This document shows, in pieces, positions 1 to 9,583 of a stretch of DNA of 64,000 nucleotides (positions within the stretch are counted from its first letter, which is position 1; each line of letters begins with the position of its first letter). This stretch comes from Rhodospirillaceae bacterium (GTDB taxonomy: Bacteria; Pseudomonadota; Alphaproteobacteria; Bin65). The position numbers and the translations under genes were made by a program. The DNA lies in contig WTGH01000047.1 in NCBI GenBank assembly GCA_011523655.1, forward strand, positions 1-64,000, read 5' to 3'. Under the pieces are notes generated by a model. The model did not search any database. It was given only the letters and a program-made list of their open reading frames with translations, and was not told the origin of the DNA.

Positions 1-27
1 CCCCATCGACCTCGCTGCGCTCGGCCA

Positions 28-51
28 CTTCCCCCTCTGAAGAGGGGGAAG
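28..51. repeat. Intergenic inverted repeat, 11-bp arms
   Basis: Perfect inverted repeat (arms 28-38 and 41-51, 2-nt loop) built on a C-run/G-run block, inside a non-coding stretch 1-155 that shows no gene. A second, weaker hairpin of the same kind lies at about 93-106. The GC-rich palindrome resembles dispersed intergenic repeats of alphaproteobacteria. It lies downstream of the epoxide hydrolase stop and could also help terminate transcription. Confidence 0.5.
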
Positions 52-155
52 GATAAGGTGGTGGCGGCCTGGCCCCTTTCGCAGAACAATTCTCCTCAGA
101 GGAGGTGGCTCAATACAGAAAAGGGAGTGGGGGTGGCGCGGTGCTCAGCCGCTTG

Positions 156-1343
156 TTATCGGAACGTTTGAGCTAAGGCGCGGATATCGGCCAGCAGCAG
201 GTCCGGCGCCTCCATGGCGGCGAAGTGGCCGCCGCGCGGCATGTCGGTCCAGCGGGCCACGTTGTAACCCTTCTCGACGTAGGGCCGCGGCGGGAAGGGG
301 ATGATCTCGCGCGGGAAGTTGGCGATGCCGGTCGGAACGCGCACGCGGCCGCCGGGCGGGAACAGGGAATCGCCGTCGCGGCTGTAGCCGTGATAGGTCC
401 ACGAGGCGCTGCCGAAGGCGTCGTTGACGATATAGAGCATCAGGTTCGTGAGCAGCCGTTCGCGGCCGATCACCCGGTCGAGGCTGGCCTGTTGCCCGTC
501 GATCCAGGTGCGGAATTTTTCGCCGATCCAGGCGGCGACGCCGACCGGGCTGTCCAGCATGGCGTAGGCGAGCGATTCGGGCTTGGTCGCCTGGACGTGG
601 AAATAGCCGCCCTCATTCATCCGCCAGCGTTCGCCCTTGCGCCGCCAAGCGTCCTCTTCCGCGTTCTGCGGCGGGACGGGTTCGATGCCGCCGCCTTCCC
701 GTTCCCGCGACGGGCGGACGCCGAACATGTTGAGATGCACGCCGCCGCACCCGCCCTTTTGGTTCCGGTCCGCATGGTCGTGGCCGATCCAGCCGCAGAT
801 CACGCTGCCCCAGTCGCCGCCCTGGGCGATGTAGCCGTCATAGCCCAGCACGTCGCCCATCAGGGCGGCGATGTGCCCGGCCATGCGCCGCGGGCCGATC
901 GGGCCTGCCGGCTTTTCGGAAAAGGCGTAGCCCGGCAGCGACGGCGCGACGACATGGAAGGCCGGCGCATCCGGCGCGCCGTGCGCAGCGGGGTCGGTCA
1001 GCGGCCCGAGCATCTCCTCGAATTCGATGAAGGAGCCGGGCCAGCCATGCACCAGAACGAGCGGCCTTGCGTCGGCCCGCGGCGAACGGCAGTGGACGAA
1101 ATGCAGGTCCAGCCCGCCGGCCCCGGCCGTGAAATGCGGCAGTGCATTGAGCCGGGCCTCGACGGCGCGCCAGTCGTACTCCTCGATCCAGTAACGGCAA
1201 AAATCGCGCAGCCAGTCCGGGTCCGGCCCCAGCGCCCATCCGCTGTCGACCTTTGCTTCCGGCCAGGGAAAATCCCGCACCCGTTGCAGGATCCGGTCGA
1301 GCTTTTTCTGTGGCACATGGATCGTGAAAGGCGTCGGACTCAT
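156..1343 (-). CDS. Epoxide hydrolase family protein (alpha/beta hydrolase with EHN domain)
   Basis: Likely soluble alpha/beta-fold epoxide hydrolase of 395 aa, a normal length for the microsomal-EH-like bacterial family. The first ~100 residues match the EHN N-terminal domain (TIHVPQKKLDRI...), followed by the HGWPGS oxyanion-hole motif near residue 98. The nucleophile elbow GGDWG near residue 173 carries the catalytic Asp, and a late GGHFAAME block supplies the His. Known members open epoxides, including juvenile-hormone-like substrates; the substrate here cannot be told. It is transcribed leftwards and diverges from the TauE/SafE gene, so the two share an upstream region. Confidence 0.85.
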   Translation of the reverse strand: MSPTPFTIHVPQKKLDRILQRVRDFPWPEAKVDSGWALGPDPDWLRDFCRYWIEEYDWRAVEARLNALPHFTAGAGGLDLHFVHCRSPRADARPLVLVHGWPGSFIEFEEMLGPLTDPAAHGAPDAPAFHVVAPSLPGYAFSEKPAGPIGPRRMAGHIAALMGDVLGYDGYIAQGGDWGSVICGWIGHDHADRNQKGGCGGVHLNMFGVRPSREREGGGIEPVPPQNAEEDAWRRKGERWRMNEGGYFHVQATKPESLAYAMLDSPVGVAAWIGEKFRTWIDGQQASLDRVIGRERLLTNLMLYIVNDAFGSASWTYHGYSRDGDSLFPPGGRVRVPTGIANFPREIIPFPPRPYVEKGYNVARWTDMPRGGHFAAMEAPDLLLADIRALAQTFR

Positions 1344-1382
1344 AGTCGGGGATCGCTGTCTCGGACCTGGGCGCGCAGGAAT

Positions 1383-2213
1383 TTGCGGCGCGCCGAACCT
1401 ATCGCGCCGCGGTCGCCGACGCTATGGTTCCCTCGGCCCGGCCCTCCCGCCGGGCGCGTTGTCGTCCGGAGCCGCCCCATCCTCTATCTCTATTTTGCGC
1501 TCGCCTTCTGCCTCGCCGGCACGGTGAAGGGCTTGATCGGCATGGGCCTGCCGCTGGTGGCGATCGCGCTCCTGTCAATCGTCATCGAGCCCAGGGCTGC
1601 GGTGCCGCTCGTCCTGGTGTCCAGCCTGGTGCTGAATCTGGTGCAGATCCTCCAGATGGGCGGCGTGCGCGACATCGCCCGCCGCTACACGCTGCTGGCA
1701 CTCGCGGCGGCAGTCAGCGTCTGGGGCGGCACGGAACTGCTGTTCGCCGTCGACCAGCGGATCATCGAGGTGCTGCTCGGCCTCGTCGTGTGCGGCTATG
1801 TCGCCATCAACGTCACGCGCATTCCGCCCGCCCTGCCGCGGGTCTGGGAGGCGCGCCTGGCGATCCCCGTCGGCCTTGTGCTCGGCGTGCTCCAGGGCGC
1901 GACCGGCTCGCTCGCCGCGCCGCTCGCCGCCTGGTGGCAAGTGCTTGGCCTCAAGAAGGACGAGTTCATCCAGGCGTCCGGTTACGTGCTGTTCATCATC
2001 GTGGTGCCCTGGGCGGTGTCGGTGGTCGTCAAGGGGGCGGTCACCTGGGAGGTCGCCGCGGTTTCCGCCGGCCTGATGATCCCGGCGCTCCTGGGCATGT
2101 TCGTCGGCGGTCGAGTTCGCGCCCGGGTGCCGGAAGAGCGCTACCGCAACCTGATCCTGGCCCTGCTGTTCGTCGCCGGCATCGGCCTGTTCGTCAAAGG
2201 GCTGGCGATGTAG
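1383..2213 (+). CDS. TauE/SafE family sulfite/organoanion exporter-like permease
   Basis: Integral membrane protein with about eight hydrophobic segments, beginning with YLYFALAFCLAGTVKGLIGMG, the usual first helix of the TauE/SafE (DUF81) family. The GTVKGLIGMG glycine pattern and the second-half QGATGSLAAPL repeat are typical of the two-fold internal symmetry. Members export sulfite, sulfoacetate or other small anions; the substrate is unknown. The start is uncertain: there is no ATG or GTG just before the first helix. The nearest in-frame candidates are TTG at 1383 and ATG at 1317, and the latter overlaps the divergent epoxide hydrolase gene. Confidence 0.75.
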   Translation: MRRAEPIAPRSPTLWFPRPGPPAGRVVVRSRPILYLYFALAFCLAGTVKGLIGMGLPLVAIALLSIVIEPRAAVPLVLVSSLVLNLVQILQMGGVRDIARRYTLLALAAAVSVWGGTELLFAVDQRIIEVLLGLVVCGYVAINVTRIPPALPRVWEARLAIPVGLVLGVLQGATGSLAAPLAAWWQVLGLKKDEFIQASGYVLFIIVVPWAVSVVVKGAVTWEVAAVSAGLMIPALLGMFVGGRVRARVPEERYRNLILALLFVAGIGLFVKGLAM

Positions 2214-2244
2214 CGGCCCGGCCGGCAGCCGCTCAGCCGCCCAC

Positions 2245-3384
2245 TCACTCGCCGGGCCGGTCCGCGGCGAACTCTGCCCGAATGGCCGGACCGTGCTGGT
2301 CCAGGGCCGGGACGGCGCCGAGCTGCGGCGGGCCCAGCTCGCGGACCAGGGTACCGGGCGGGACCATCTGCGCCGGGCCGTTCGGCGTCTCGACCGGCAC
2401 GCGCCGCAGTTCAGGATGGGCCGAAAGGTCGGCGACGCTGTTGACCCGCCCCCAGGCGATCTGCGCCGCCTCGAGCCGGTGGATCGCCTCGCCGCGCGAT
2501 AACGCGCCGAAGACGGCGCCCATCTCGGCCTCCAGCGCCGGCCGGTTCGCCACCCGCGCCCCGTTGTCGGCAAAGCGCGGGTCGTCCACCATGTCCGGCC
2601 GCTCCAGCACCGCCTCGCACAGCCGCACCCACTCGCGGGCATTCTGGATGGCGAGCACGATCGGTTCGCCGCCGGCGCACAGGAACAGGCCGTAGGGCGC
2701 GATGGTCGGATGGCGCAGGCCGACCCGCGCGAAGCCGCCGTCCCCAAGGTCGTTGTGGAACAACGGCACGTTCATCCAGTCGGCGAGGGTGTGGAACAGG
2801 GAGACGGATATCGCCCGCCCCTGGCCGGTCTTCTCGCGCGCATACAGCGCCTCCATGATCGCGCCGTAGGCGTGCACCCCGGCGGAAAAATCGGCGACCG
2901 AGACGCCGACCCGGGCCGGCTCGTCCGGGCTGCCGGTGATCGCCGCGACGCCGGATTCCGCCTGCACCAGCAGGTCGTAGGCCTTCATGGCCTCGTAGGG
3001 CCCGCCGTCGCCGTAGCCGGAGATGTCGCAGGCGATGAGCCGCGGATGCTGCGCGCGCAGGGCCTCCGAGCCGAAGCCGAGCTTCGCCGCCGCGCCGGGC
3101 GCGAGGTTCTGCAGGAACACGTCGGCCCGCGCGATCATCCGGTGCAGCAGCGCCGCGTCGTCCGCGTCCTTGAGGTCGAGGACGATGGACTGCTTGCCCC
3201 GGTTCAGCCAGACGAAATAGGCCGAAAGGCCGTTCACCGCGGAATCGTAATAACGCGCGAAATCGCCGCCCGGCCGCTCGACCTTGATCACCCGCGCGCC
3301 GGCATCCGCCAGCTTCGCCGCACACAACGGCGCCGCAGCCGCCTGGTCGATGGAAATGACGAGAATGTCGGCGAAGGGGTTCAT
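2245..3384 (-). CDS. CaiB/BaiF family (class III) CoA-transferase
   Basis: 379-aa class III CoA-transferase, which moves CoA between an acyl-CoA and a carboxylate. It starts MNPFADILVISIDQAAAAP, the classic N-terminus, so the ATG at 3384 is preferred to one 45 bp upstream. The GARVIKVERPGGDFAR block near residue 30 and LNRGKQSIVLDLK near residue 60 are family signatures. The VADFSAG block near residue 167 holds the catalytic Asp. It lies 51 bp downstream of an acyl-CoA dehydrogenase on the same strand, so the two probably form a catabolic operon that activates and oxidises a carboxylic acid of unknown identity. Confidence 0.88.
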   Translation of the reverse strand: MNPFADILVISIDQAAAAPLCAAKLADAGARVIKVERPGGDFARYYDSAVNGLSAYFVWLNRGKQSIVLDLKDADDAALLHRMIARADVFLQNLAPGAAAKLGFGSEALRAQHPRLIACDISGYGDGGPYEAMKAYDLLVQAESGVAAITGSPDEPARVGVSVADFSAGVHAYGAIMEALYAREKTGQGRAISVSLFHTLADWMNVPLFHNDLGDGGFARVGLRHPTIAPYGLFLCAGGEPIVLAIQNAREWVRLCEAVLERPDMVDDPRFADNGARVANRPALEAEMGAVFGALSRGEAIHRLEAAQIAWGRVNSVADLSAHPELRRVPVETPNGPAQMVPPGTLVRELGPPQLGAVPALDQHGPAIRAEFAADRPGE

Positions 3385-3435
3385 GGGGTTTCGGATGCGC
3401 GGCCGGTCCTGCGCCTGCGACGCCGCCAACCTCTC

Positions 3436-4650
3436 TCAAAACGACCGCGGCAGGCCCAGCACGTGCTCGGCGATGTAGCTGAGGATCAGGTTGGTCGAGA
3501 TCGGCGCGGTCCGGTAGAGCCGGGTTTCGCGGAACTTGCGCTCGATATCGTATTCCTCGGCGAAGGCGAAGCCGCCATGGGCCTGCATGCACATGTCGGC
3601 GGCCTCCCAGGCGGCGTCGGCGGCGAGCATCTTGGCCATGTTGGCCTCGGCGCCGGGCTTCTCGCCGGCGTCGAACAGGCTGGCGGCCTTCTGCACCATC
3701 AGGTCGGCGGCCTCGGTCGCGGCATAAGCTTTCGCGATCGGGAACTGGATGCCCTGGTTCCGGCCGATCGGCCGGCCGAACACGTTGCGCTCGGCGGCAT
3801 AGTCGCGCGCCTTCCCGATGAACCAGCGGGCGTCGCCGATGCATTCTGCGCCGATCAGCACCCGCTCGGCGTTCATGCCGTCGAGGATGTAGCGGAAGCC
3901 CTGGCCCTCCGCGCCGATCAGGTTCTCCGCCGGCACCTCCAGATCGTCGAAGAAGACCTCGGTAGTGGCGTGGTTGATCATGGTGCGGATCGGCCGGATC
4001 GTCAGGCCCTTGCCCCGCGCCTCGCGCATGTCGACGACGAAGACGGACAGGCCCTCCGTGCGCTTCTTCACCGCCTCCTTCGGCGTCGTCCGGGCGAGCA
4101 GCAGCATCAGGTCGGAATGTTCGGCGCGCGAGGTCCAGACCTTCTGGCCGTTTACGATATAGCGGTCGTTGCCCTTCTTCTCGGCGACCGTGCGCAGGGA
4201 AAGCGTGTCGGTGCCGCTGCCCGGCTCGGTGACGCCGAACGCCTGCAGGCGCAGGTCGCCCGAGGCGATGCCCGGCAGCCAGCGCGTCTTCTGCGCCTCC
4301 GAGCCGTGGCGCAGGATCGTGCCCATGATGTACATCTGGGCGTGGCAGGCCGCGCCGTTGCCGCCGCTCTTGTGGATCTCCTCGAGGATCGCGCAGGCCG
4401 CGCGCAGACCGAGGCCGCTGCCACCGTATTCCTCCGGGATCAGCACGGCGAGAAAGCCGGCCTCGGTGAGTGCGCGGACGAACTCCGTCGGATAGGCGCG
4501 CTCCCGGTCCTTCGCCCGCCAGTATTCCCCCGGATACCCGGCGCACAGCGCGCGCACGGATTGCCGGATCGCCTCGATCTCCGGATCCGGGGCATAGGGG
4601 TTCCCGGCGACGCTGTCGGCGGCGGGCGGGGCGGTTTCGACGATGGTCAT
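3436..4650 (-). CDS. Acyl-CoA dehydrogenase family protein
   Basis: 404-aa FAD-dependent acyl-CoA dehydrogenase for alpha,beta-dehydrogenation of a CoA thioester. The N-terminal helical domain contains EEYGGSGLG, the middle beta-domain has AFGVTEPGSGTDT and WTSRAEHS for FAD and substrate binding, and the C-terminal helices carry QAHGGFAFAEEYDIERKFRE. The ATG at 4650 starts MTIVETAPPA and fits family alignments better than one 63 bp upstream. The gene precedes the class III CoA-transferase, so the pair likely acts on the same acyl-CoA. The electron acceptor is presumably ETF, encoded elsewhere. Confidence 0.9.
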   Translation of the reverse strand: MTIVETAPPAADSVAGNPYAPDPEIEAIRQSVRALCAGYPGEYWRAKDRERAYPTEFVRALTEAGFLAVLIPEEYGGSGLGLRAACAILEEIHKSGGNGAACHAQMYIMGTILRHGSEAQKTRWLPGIASGDLRLQAFGVTEPGSGTDTLSLRTVAEKKGNDRYIVNGQKVWTSRAEHSDLMLLLARTTPKEAVKKRTEGLSVFVVDMREARGKGLTIRPIRTMINHATTEVFFDDLEVPAENLIGAEGQGFRYILDGMNAERVLIGAECIGDARWFIGKARDYAAERNVFGRPIGRNQGIQFPIAKAYAATEAADLMVQKAASLFDAGEKPGAEANMAKMLAADAAWEAADMCMQAHGGFAFAEEYDIERKFRETRLYRTAPISTNLILSYIAEHVLGLPRSF

Positions 4651-4775
4651 GGTGCGCACTCTCCGTCGGCAGGCCCGGCCTACGGCATGTCCGCCGCCAA
4701 GGGAAGCGGACACGCCCGCGCGGTGGTTCTCCGGCCGGCAGCAACCGGATGTCGTTATTGTAAGGCGGCGCTTGA

Positions 4776-4886
4776 CATATCCGGGCCGGCCGCTACGCCG
4801 TCCGCCTGACGGCCAACTACCGCGTCACCTTCGGATGGAACGGCGACGCGGCAACTGACGTGGACATCGAGGACTATCACCGATGA
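4776..4886 (+). pseudogene. higB: HigB toxin remnant (C-terminal third only)
   Basis: In the frame directly ahead of higA, the translation RAGRYAVRLTANYRVTFGW...DVDIEDYHR matches the C-terminal core of RelE/HigB-type mRNA interferases, which end in a DYH motif. In-frame stops at 4761 and 4773 and the lack of any start leave about 36 codons, whereas intact HigB is about 90 aa. The stop TGA overlaps the higA ATG (ATGA), the usual higBA junction. The 5' part appears to have been deleted, leaving an orphan antitoxin. Confidence 0.75.
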
Positions 4887-5188
4887 TCGAACGGCACCCT
4901 TCCATCGACCCGGTGCATCCGGGAGAAATCCTGCGGGAAGACATCCTGCCCGCCCTGTCGATGAGCAGGACGGCGGTGGCGGAAGCGCTCGGCATATCCC
5001 GCCAGACGCTCTACGCCATCCTGAACGAGAAGCAGCCGGTCACCGCCGAGATGGCGGTCCGTTTCGGCAAGCTGTTCGGCAACGGCGCCGGTTTCTGGAT
5101 CAACCTGCAACGGCTCCACGATATGGCGCGCGCGGAACGCGAGGTGGACGTGTCGGGGATACCGACCCTCGAGGCGCGGGCAAGCTGA
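4883..5188 (+). CDS. higA: HigA family addiction-module antitoxin (XRE HTH)
   Basis: 101-aa DNA-binding antitoxin. It opens with HPGEILREDILPALSMSRTAVAEALGISRQTLYAILNEK, the canonical HigA start followed by an XRE helix-turn-helix (residues ~25-60), then FGNGAGFWINLQRLHD, the family C-terminal helix. HigA neutralises HigB and represses its own operon. The cognate toxin immediately upstream is truncated, so this copy may act only as a repressor or as an antidote to a HigB elsewhere. Start codon overlaps the remnant's stop. Confidence 0.92.
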   Translation: MIERHPSIDPVHPGEILREDILPALSMSRTAVAEALGISRQTLYAILNEKQPVTAEMAVRFGKLFGNGAGFWINLQRLHDMARAEREVDVSGIPTLEARAS

Positions 5189-5292
5189 ATCGGCGGATGC
5201 CGCGGGCCGATGCGCCGCGCGACCCGACGGTGCATCGCTGGCGGACGGAAGTTCGGCTTGCCAAGCGTTGCCGCCGCCGCTTGAATCCGGGG

Positions 5293-6144
5293 ATGGACGG
5301 CGCCGCTACCGCAACCGGACCGAAGATCGTGCCGATCGCGCCGGCGATCGGCGCGGAAATCCGCGGCGTCGATCTGGCGGCCGACCTGCCGGACGCGACC
5401 GTGGCGGCGATCCGGCAGGCCCTGCTCGACCATCTCGTCGTCTTCTTTCGCGACCAGGAGATTACGCCGGCCCAGCAGCTCGCCTTCGCGCGGCGGTTCG
5501 GCGAACCGGTACCCTATCCGATGGTCGAGGGCATCGACGGCTTTCCGGAAATCGCGCCGGTCGTCAAGCTGGAGCACGAGCGGGTCAATTTCGGCGGCAT
5601 CTGGCACTCCGATACGACCTACACGGCAGAACCGCCGATGGGCGCGATGCTGGCGGCGCGGGAACTGCCGCCGGCCGGCGGCGATACCCTGTTCGCCAAC
5701 CAGTATCTCGCTTGGGAGGCCCTGTCCGAGGGGATGAAGGCCGCGCTCCGGCCGCTGCGGGCGGTCAACAGCTCGGCCAAGGCGTCGGCCCAGATCACCC
5801 GCAACCGCGGCGACGCCGACGGGCCGGGCAAAGACGCCAAGACGCTGAAGGAGGCCGTCCACCCGGTCATGCGCACCCATCCCGAGACCGGCCGGCCGGC
5901 GCTCTACGTCAATGCCGGGCACACGACGCGCTTCGAGGGCATGACCGAGGCGGAAAGCGCACCCATCCTGGAATATCTGTTCCGGCACCAGATCCAGGCG
6001 GAATTCACCTGCCGCTTCGTCTGGACGCCGGGCGCCGTTGCCTTCTGGGACAACCGGGCGTCCCAGCACTATCCGCTCAACGATTATCACGGCCACCGGC
6101 GCCTCATGCACCGCATCTCGATCGCCGGCGACCGGCCGGCCTGA
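5293..6144 (+). CDS. TauD/TfdA family Fe(II)/2-oxoglutarate dioxygenase
   Basis: 283-aa non-haem iron dioxygenase. The start MDGAATATGPKIVPIAPAIGAEI was chosen because the family begins with a short strand ending in GAEI; an earlier ATG adds unrelated residues. The facial triad is visible as IWHSDTTY (His and Asp near 98 and 100) and a distal His in the NDYHGHRRLMHR block, whose Arg binds 2-oxoglutarate. Members hydroxylate taurine, alkyl sulfates, 2,4-D or similar; the substrate cannot be assigned, and no taurine transporter is adjacent. It sits between higA and glnS on the same strand. Confidence 0.85.
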   Translation: MDGAATATGPKIVPIAPAIGAEIRGVDLAADLPDATVAAIRQALLDHLVVFFRDQEITPAQQLAFARRFGEPVPYPMVEGIDGFPEIAPVVKLEHERVNFGGIWHSDTTYTAEPPMGAMLAARELPPAGGDTLFANQYLAWEALSEGMKAALRPLRAVNSSAKASAQITRNRGDADGPGKDAKTLKEAVHPVMRTHPETGRPALYVNAGHTTRFEGMTEAESAPILEYLFRHQIQAEFTCRFVWTPGAVAFWDNRASQHYPLNDYHGHRRLMHRISIAGDRPA

Positions 6145-6239
6145 CCGGACGGCAATCGGGCGATATGGCCGCTTCCCCGGCGGAGCGGCTTCTGGCACCT
6201 GTCTTCCGGCACAACCGCTCGTCCCGATCCGCTCCCGCC

Positions 6240-7955
<1,716 letters not shown>

Positions 7956-8160
7956 GGGAGCGGGAGACTGCCGGATGGACGCAGGATCGGTAGAATTTTC
8001 GGCAGTTTACAAAAGATGGATTCTAGCTCGGAGCCTAATGCATCGCCACACTGCAAACCAATTTGGCGGGATATTGAGAAAGAAAATGGACAGGCGACAC
8101 CAACCAGCCTGCCAAGCGTCTAGTGCGTTTCGCAACAAGTGAATCTGACGACCAAGACCT

Positions 8161-8191
8161 ACAAGAAAGAGACCCCTCTGCCGTAGAGGGG
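8161..8191 (-). terminator. Rho-independent terminator of the 8219-8767 gene
   Basis: On the minus strand, 27 bp after the stop codon, a perfect 7-bp stem (8185-8191 with 8173-8179, 5-nt loop) is followed by a pyrimidine tail TCTCTTTCTTGT. The arrangement and orientation fit intrinsic termination of the minus-strand gene. Confidence 0.7.
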
Positions 8192-8218
8192 CCGGAAGAA
8201 CAACAAGATCGGGAAGCG

Positions 8219-8767
8219 TCAGAGGGCGTCAAGGGCCCGACTAGGAGCGCTCAGCATCCGCCGGGGCGACGACACAGGCGTACTAGCCGCAACCGCGCTG
8301 CTCTTATCCGACGATTCCGATTTTCCAAAGCTTCGACCGGGGTACCACTCCCTGAGGCCCCAAAGCCCACGTTTCGGACTGATAATATCGCCAACCTCAC
8401 GGCCCCGGCGATGCAGGACAGAGGCGACGGTATTAGAATTTGAGACGATCAGCCCGCCACGCTCCAGTTCAGCGGTAATATCCGCAGGCTTCATCGGCTT
8501 GCGACGTCGGCTCAGAACGATCCGCGCTGCGTCCACAATTTTCATCCCGAGGAACTCTCCCTCGGTCGCTGGCGTGTCCTGCGAGTTTGCCTCATCAGAA
8601 TGATCAGCGACGGGGTCTGCTCCTTGACCAGCTTCAGTCGTTACCGGTACAGGGTTGCCCGCTGCGAGCGCTTCTAGCCGAACAATCATCCGGTCGATTT
8701 CGTCGCGCTGTCGACGCAAATCCTTAATCACGGTCGCGTAAGCGCCTGATTCTTCGGAATTTGTCAT
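8219..8767 (-). CDS. Hypothetical protein with coiled coil and winged-helix-like domain
   Basis: 182-aa protein. Residues ~10-36 (KDLRRQRDEIDRMIVRLEAL) are a heptad-rich coiled coil, then a polar linker, then ~70-140 (FLGMKIVDAARIVLSRRRKPMKPADITAELERGG...) predicted as a winged-helix fold of the HARE/ASXL-restriction-endonuclease type. The C-terminal tail is Ser/Pro-rich and disordered. A good ribosome site (GGGAGAG) precedes the ATG and a terminator follows, so it is probably expressed. It is the only convincing gene of the glnS-flanked insert. Function unknown; DNA or nucleoid binding is an inference. Confidence 0.65.
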   Translation of the reverse strand: MTNSEESGAYATVIKDLRRQRDEIDRMIVRLEALAAGNPVPVTTEAGQGADPVADHSDEANSQDTPATEGEFLGMKIVDAARIVLSRRRKPMKPADITAELERGGLIVSNSNTVASVLHRRGREVGDIISPKRGLWGLREWYPGRSFGKSESSDKSSAVAASTPVSSPRRMLSAPSRALDAL

Positions 8768-8803
8768 TGCTTCTCTCCCTGCCTTTTGGTACTAGAAGCG
8801 GGC

Positions 8804-8832
8804 GACCGAGGGCGCAAACGCCACCCTCGGTC
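8804..8832. repeat. Inverted repeat, 9-bp arms
   Basis: GACCGAGGG (8804-8812) is matched by its reverse complement at 8824-8832 with an 11-nt loop. It sits 37 bp upstream of the 8767 start codon on the minus strand, without a T-tail, so an operator or protein-binding site is as likely as a terminator. Confidence 0.45.
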
Positions 8833-8901
8833 AACCCAAGTCAGCTACCTATATCAAAGGCATCACCCCCTCTCGGGGCCTGTGGCAGGCCGGTTTGGGT
8901 T

Positions 8902-8940
8902 GGCTCTGGCAGCGCTGGTACCGCTGCCAGAGCCTCTTAT
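8902..8940 (+). terminator. Strong hairpin with short T-rich tail
   Basis: A perfect 13-bp stem (8902-8914 with 8922-8934, 7-nt loop) followed by TCTTAT on the plus strand resembles an intrinsic terminator, but no plus-strand gene lies just upstream. It may be a structural site of the former mobile element. Confidence 0.4.
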
Positions 8941-9407
8941 AGTCAATTCCCCAGCATCGCGCAACACACGATTTTCCCTGCTGCGCTGCCTGCATGATGC
9001 GCTAGAGTGAATACAACAGAAATTCAACCGTCGTTGTATGAAAGCGACGCCAGCTGACAATGCGCACATCTTCGCTGAGTGGTCTGTCTGCAGCGTTTCG
9101 AAGGCTGATATGCAAACATCTCGCATAATTCGTAGAAAACTGCGCGTCACCGTACCCATAGAACGTCAATGACGCGTCGCAGCGGTGGTTGCTGACGTAA
9201 GCTGAAATAGATCACTCAATTTTTTCAAATTACGTTAAACGGCCTAAAATTTGCCGTGATAGTATAGGCAGATATGTCTCGACCGTATACGAAACGTATG
9301 CAAACGATACTTGACCTCATGCTTGCGGCGCCGGCATTAAGAAAATTTTGGTGCGTACAGCGCCGCAATTCGACACCAATACAACTACGTCATAGCAGTC
9401 CGGCGAT

Positions 9408-9455
9408 CGCACCGTCACCCTGCGCGACAGCTGGGCGAAGCAGCAGGGGCGGTAG
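9408..9455 (+). repeat. 48-bp direct repeat, right copy of the glnS 3' end
   Basis: Copy of 7908-7955 with two substitutions. It would encode RTVTLRDSWAKQQGR and a stop but has no gene in front of it. Its position exactly 1500 bp from the first copy defines the right end of the putative integrated element. Confidence 0.75.
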
Positions 9456-9583
9456 GAGACGGACGGGCCTGCGCCGGGCGGACAGGGGATGAAGCGCATG
9501 AGTGAAATGCGCTAGGATCGTCGACGCCCGCCCGCCGGCCTTTCGCCGCCGCCTTCACCCCGGAACAGGATCAGGGTACCGCC

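Larger units (their letters stand above)
8768..9407. other. AT-rich non-coding part of the insert
   Basis: 640 bp with no open frame that looks like a protein: the short frames on both strands lack family resemblance, and one merely runs into the repeated glnS tail. It holds an inverted repeat at 8804-8832, a long hairpin at 8902-8934 and an AT-rich tract at about 9205-9260, which could be promoter-like. Nothing else is supported. Confidence 0.5.
7956..9455. mobile_element. Putative relic of an integrated element at the glnS 3' end
   Basis: A 1500-bp unit consisting of an AT-richer interior plus one copy of the 48-bp glnS terminal sequence. It carries one credible gene (8219-8767, minus strand), a rho-independent terminator, a long hairpin and otherwise no recognisable coding. 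No integrase, excisionase or transposase is visible, so it is either a deletion relic, a satellite mobilised in trans, or a product of recombination between duplicated gene ends. The base composition contrasts with glnS and polA on either side. Confidence 0.55.

Noticed and set aside
8863..9159. 98-codon minus-strand frame in the glnS-flanked insert
   Set aside because: It crosses the strong hairpin, has no ribosome site and no family-like segments.
9274..9492. Small plus-strand frame running into the right glnS repeat
   Set aside because: The second half reads the repeat out of the glnS frame and the first half has no recognisable features; not an integrase fragment.
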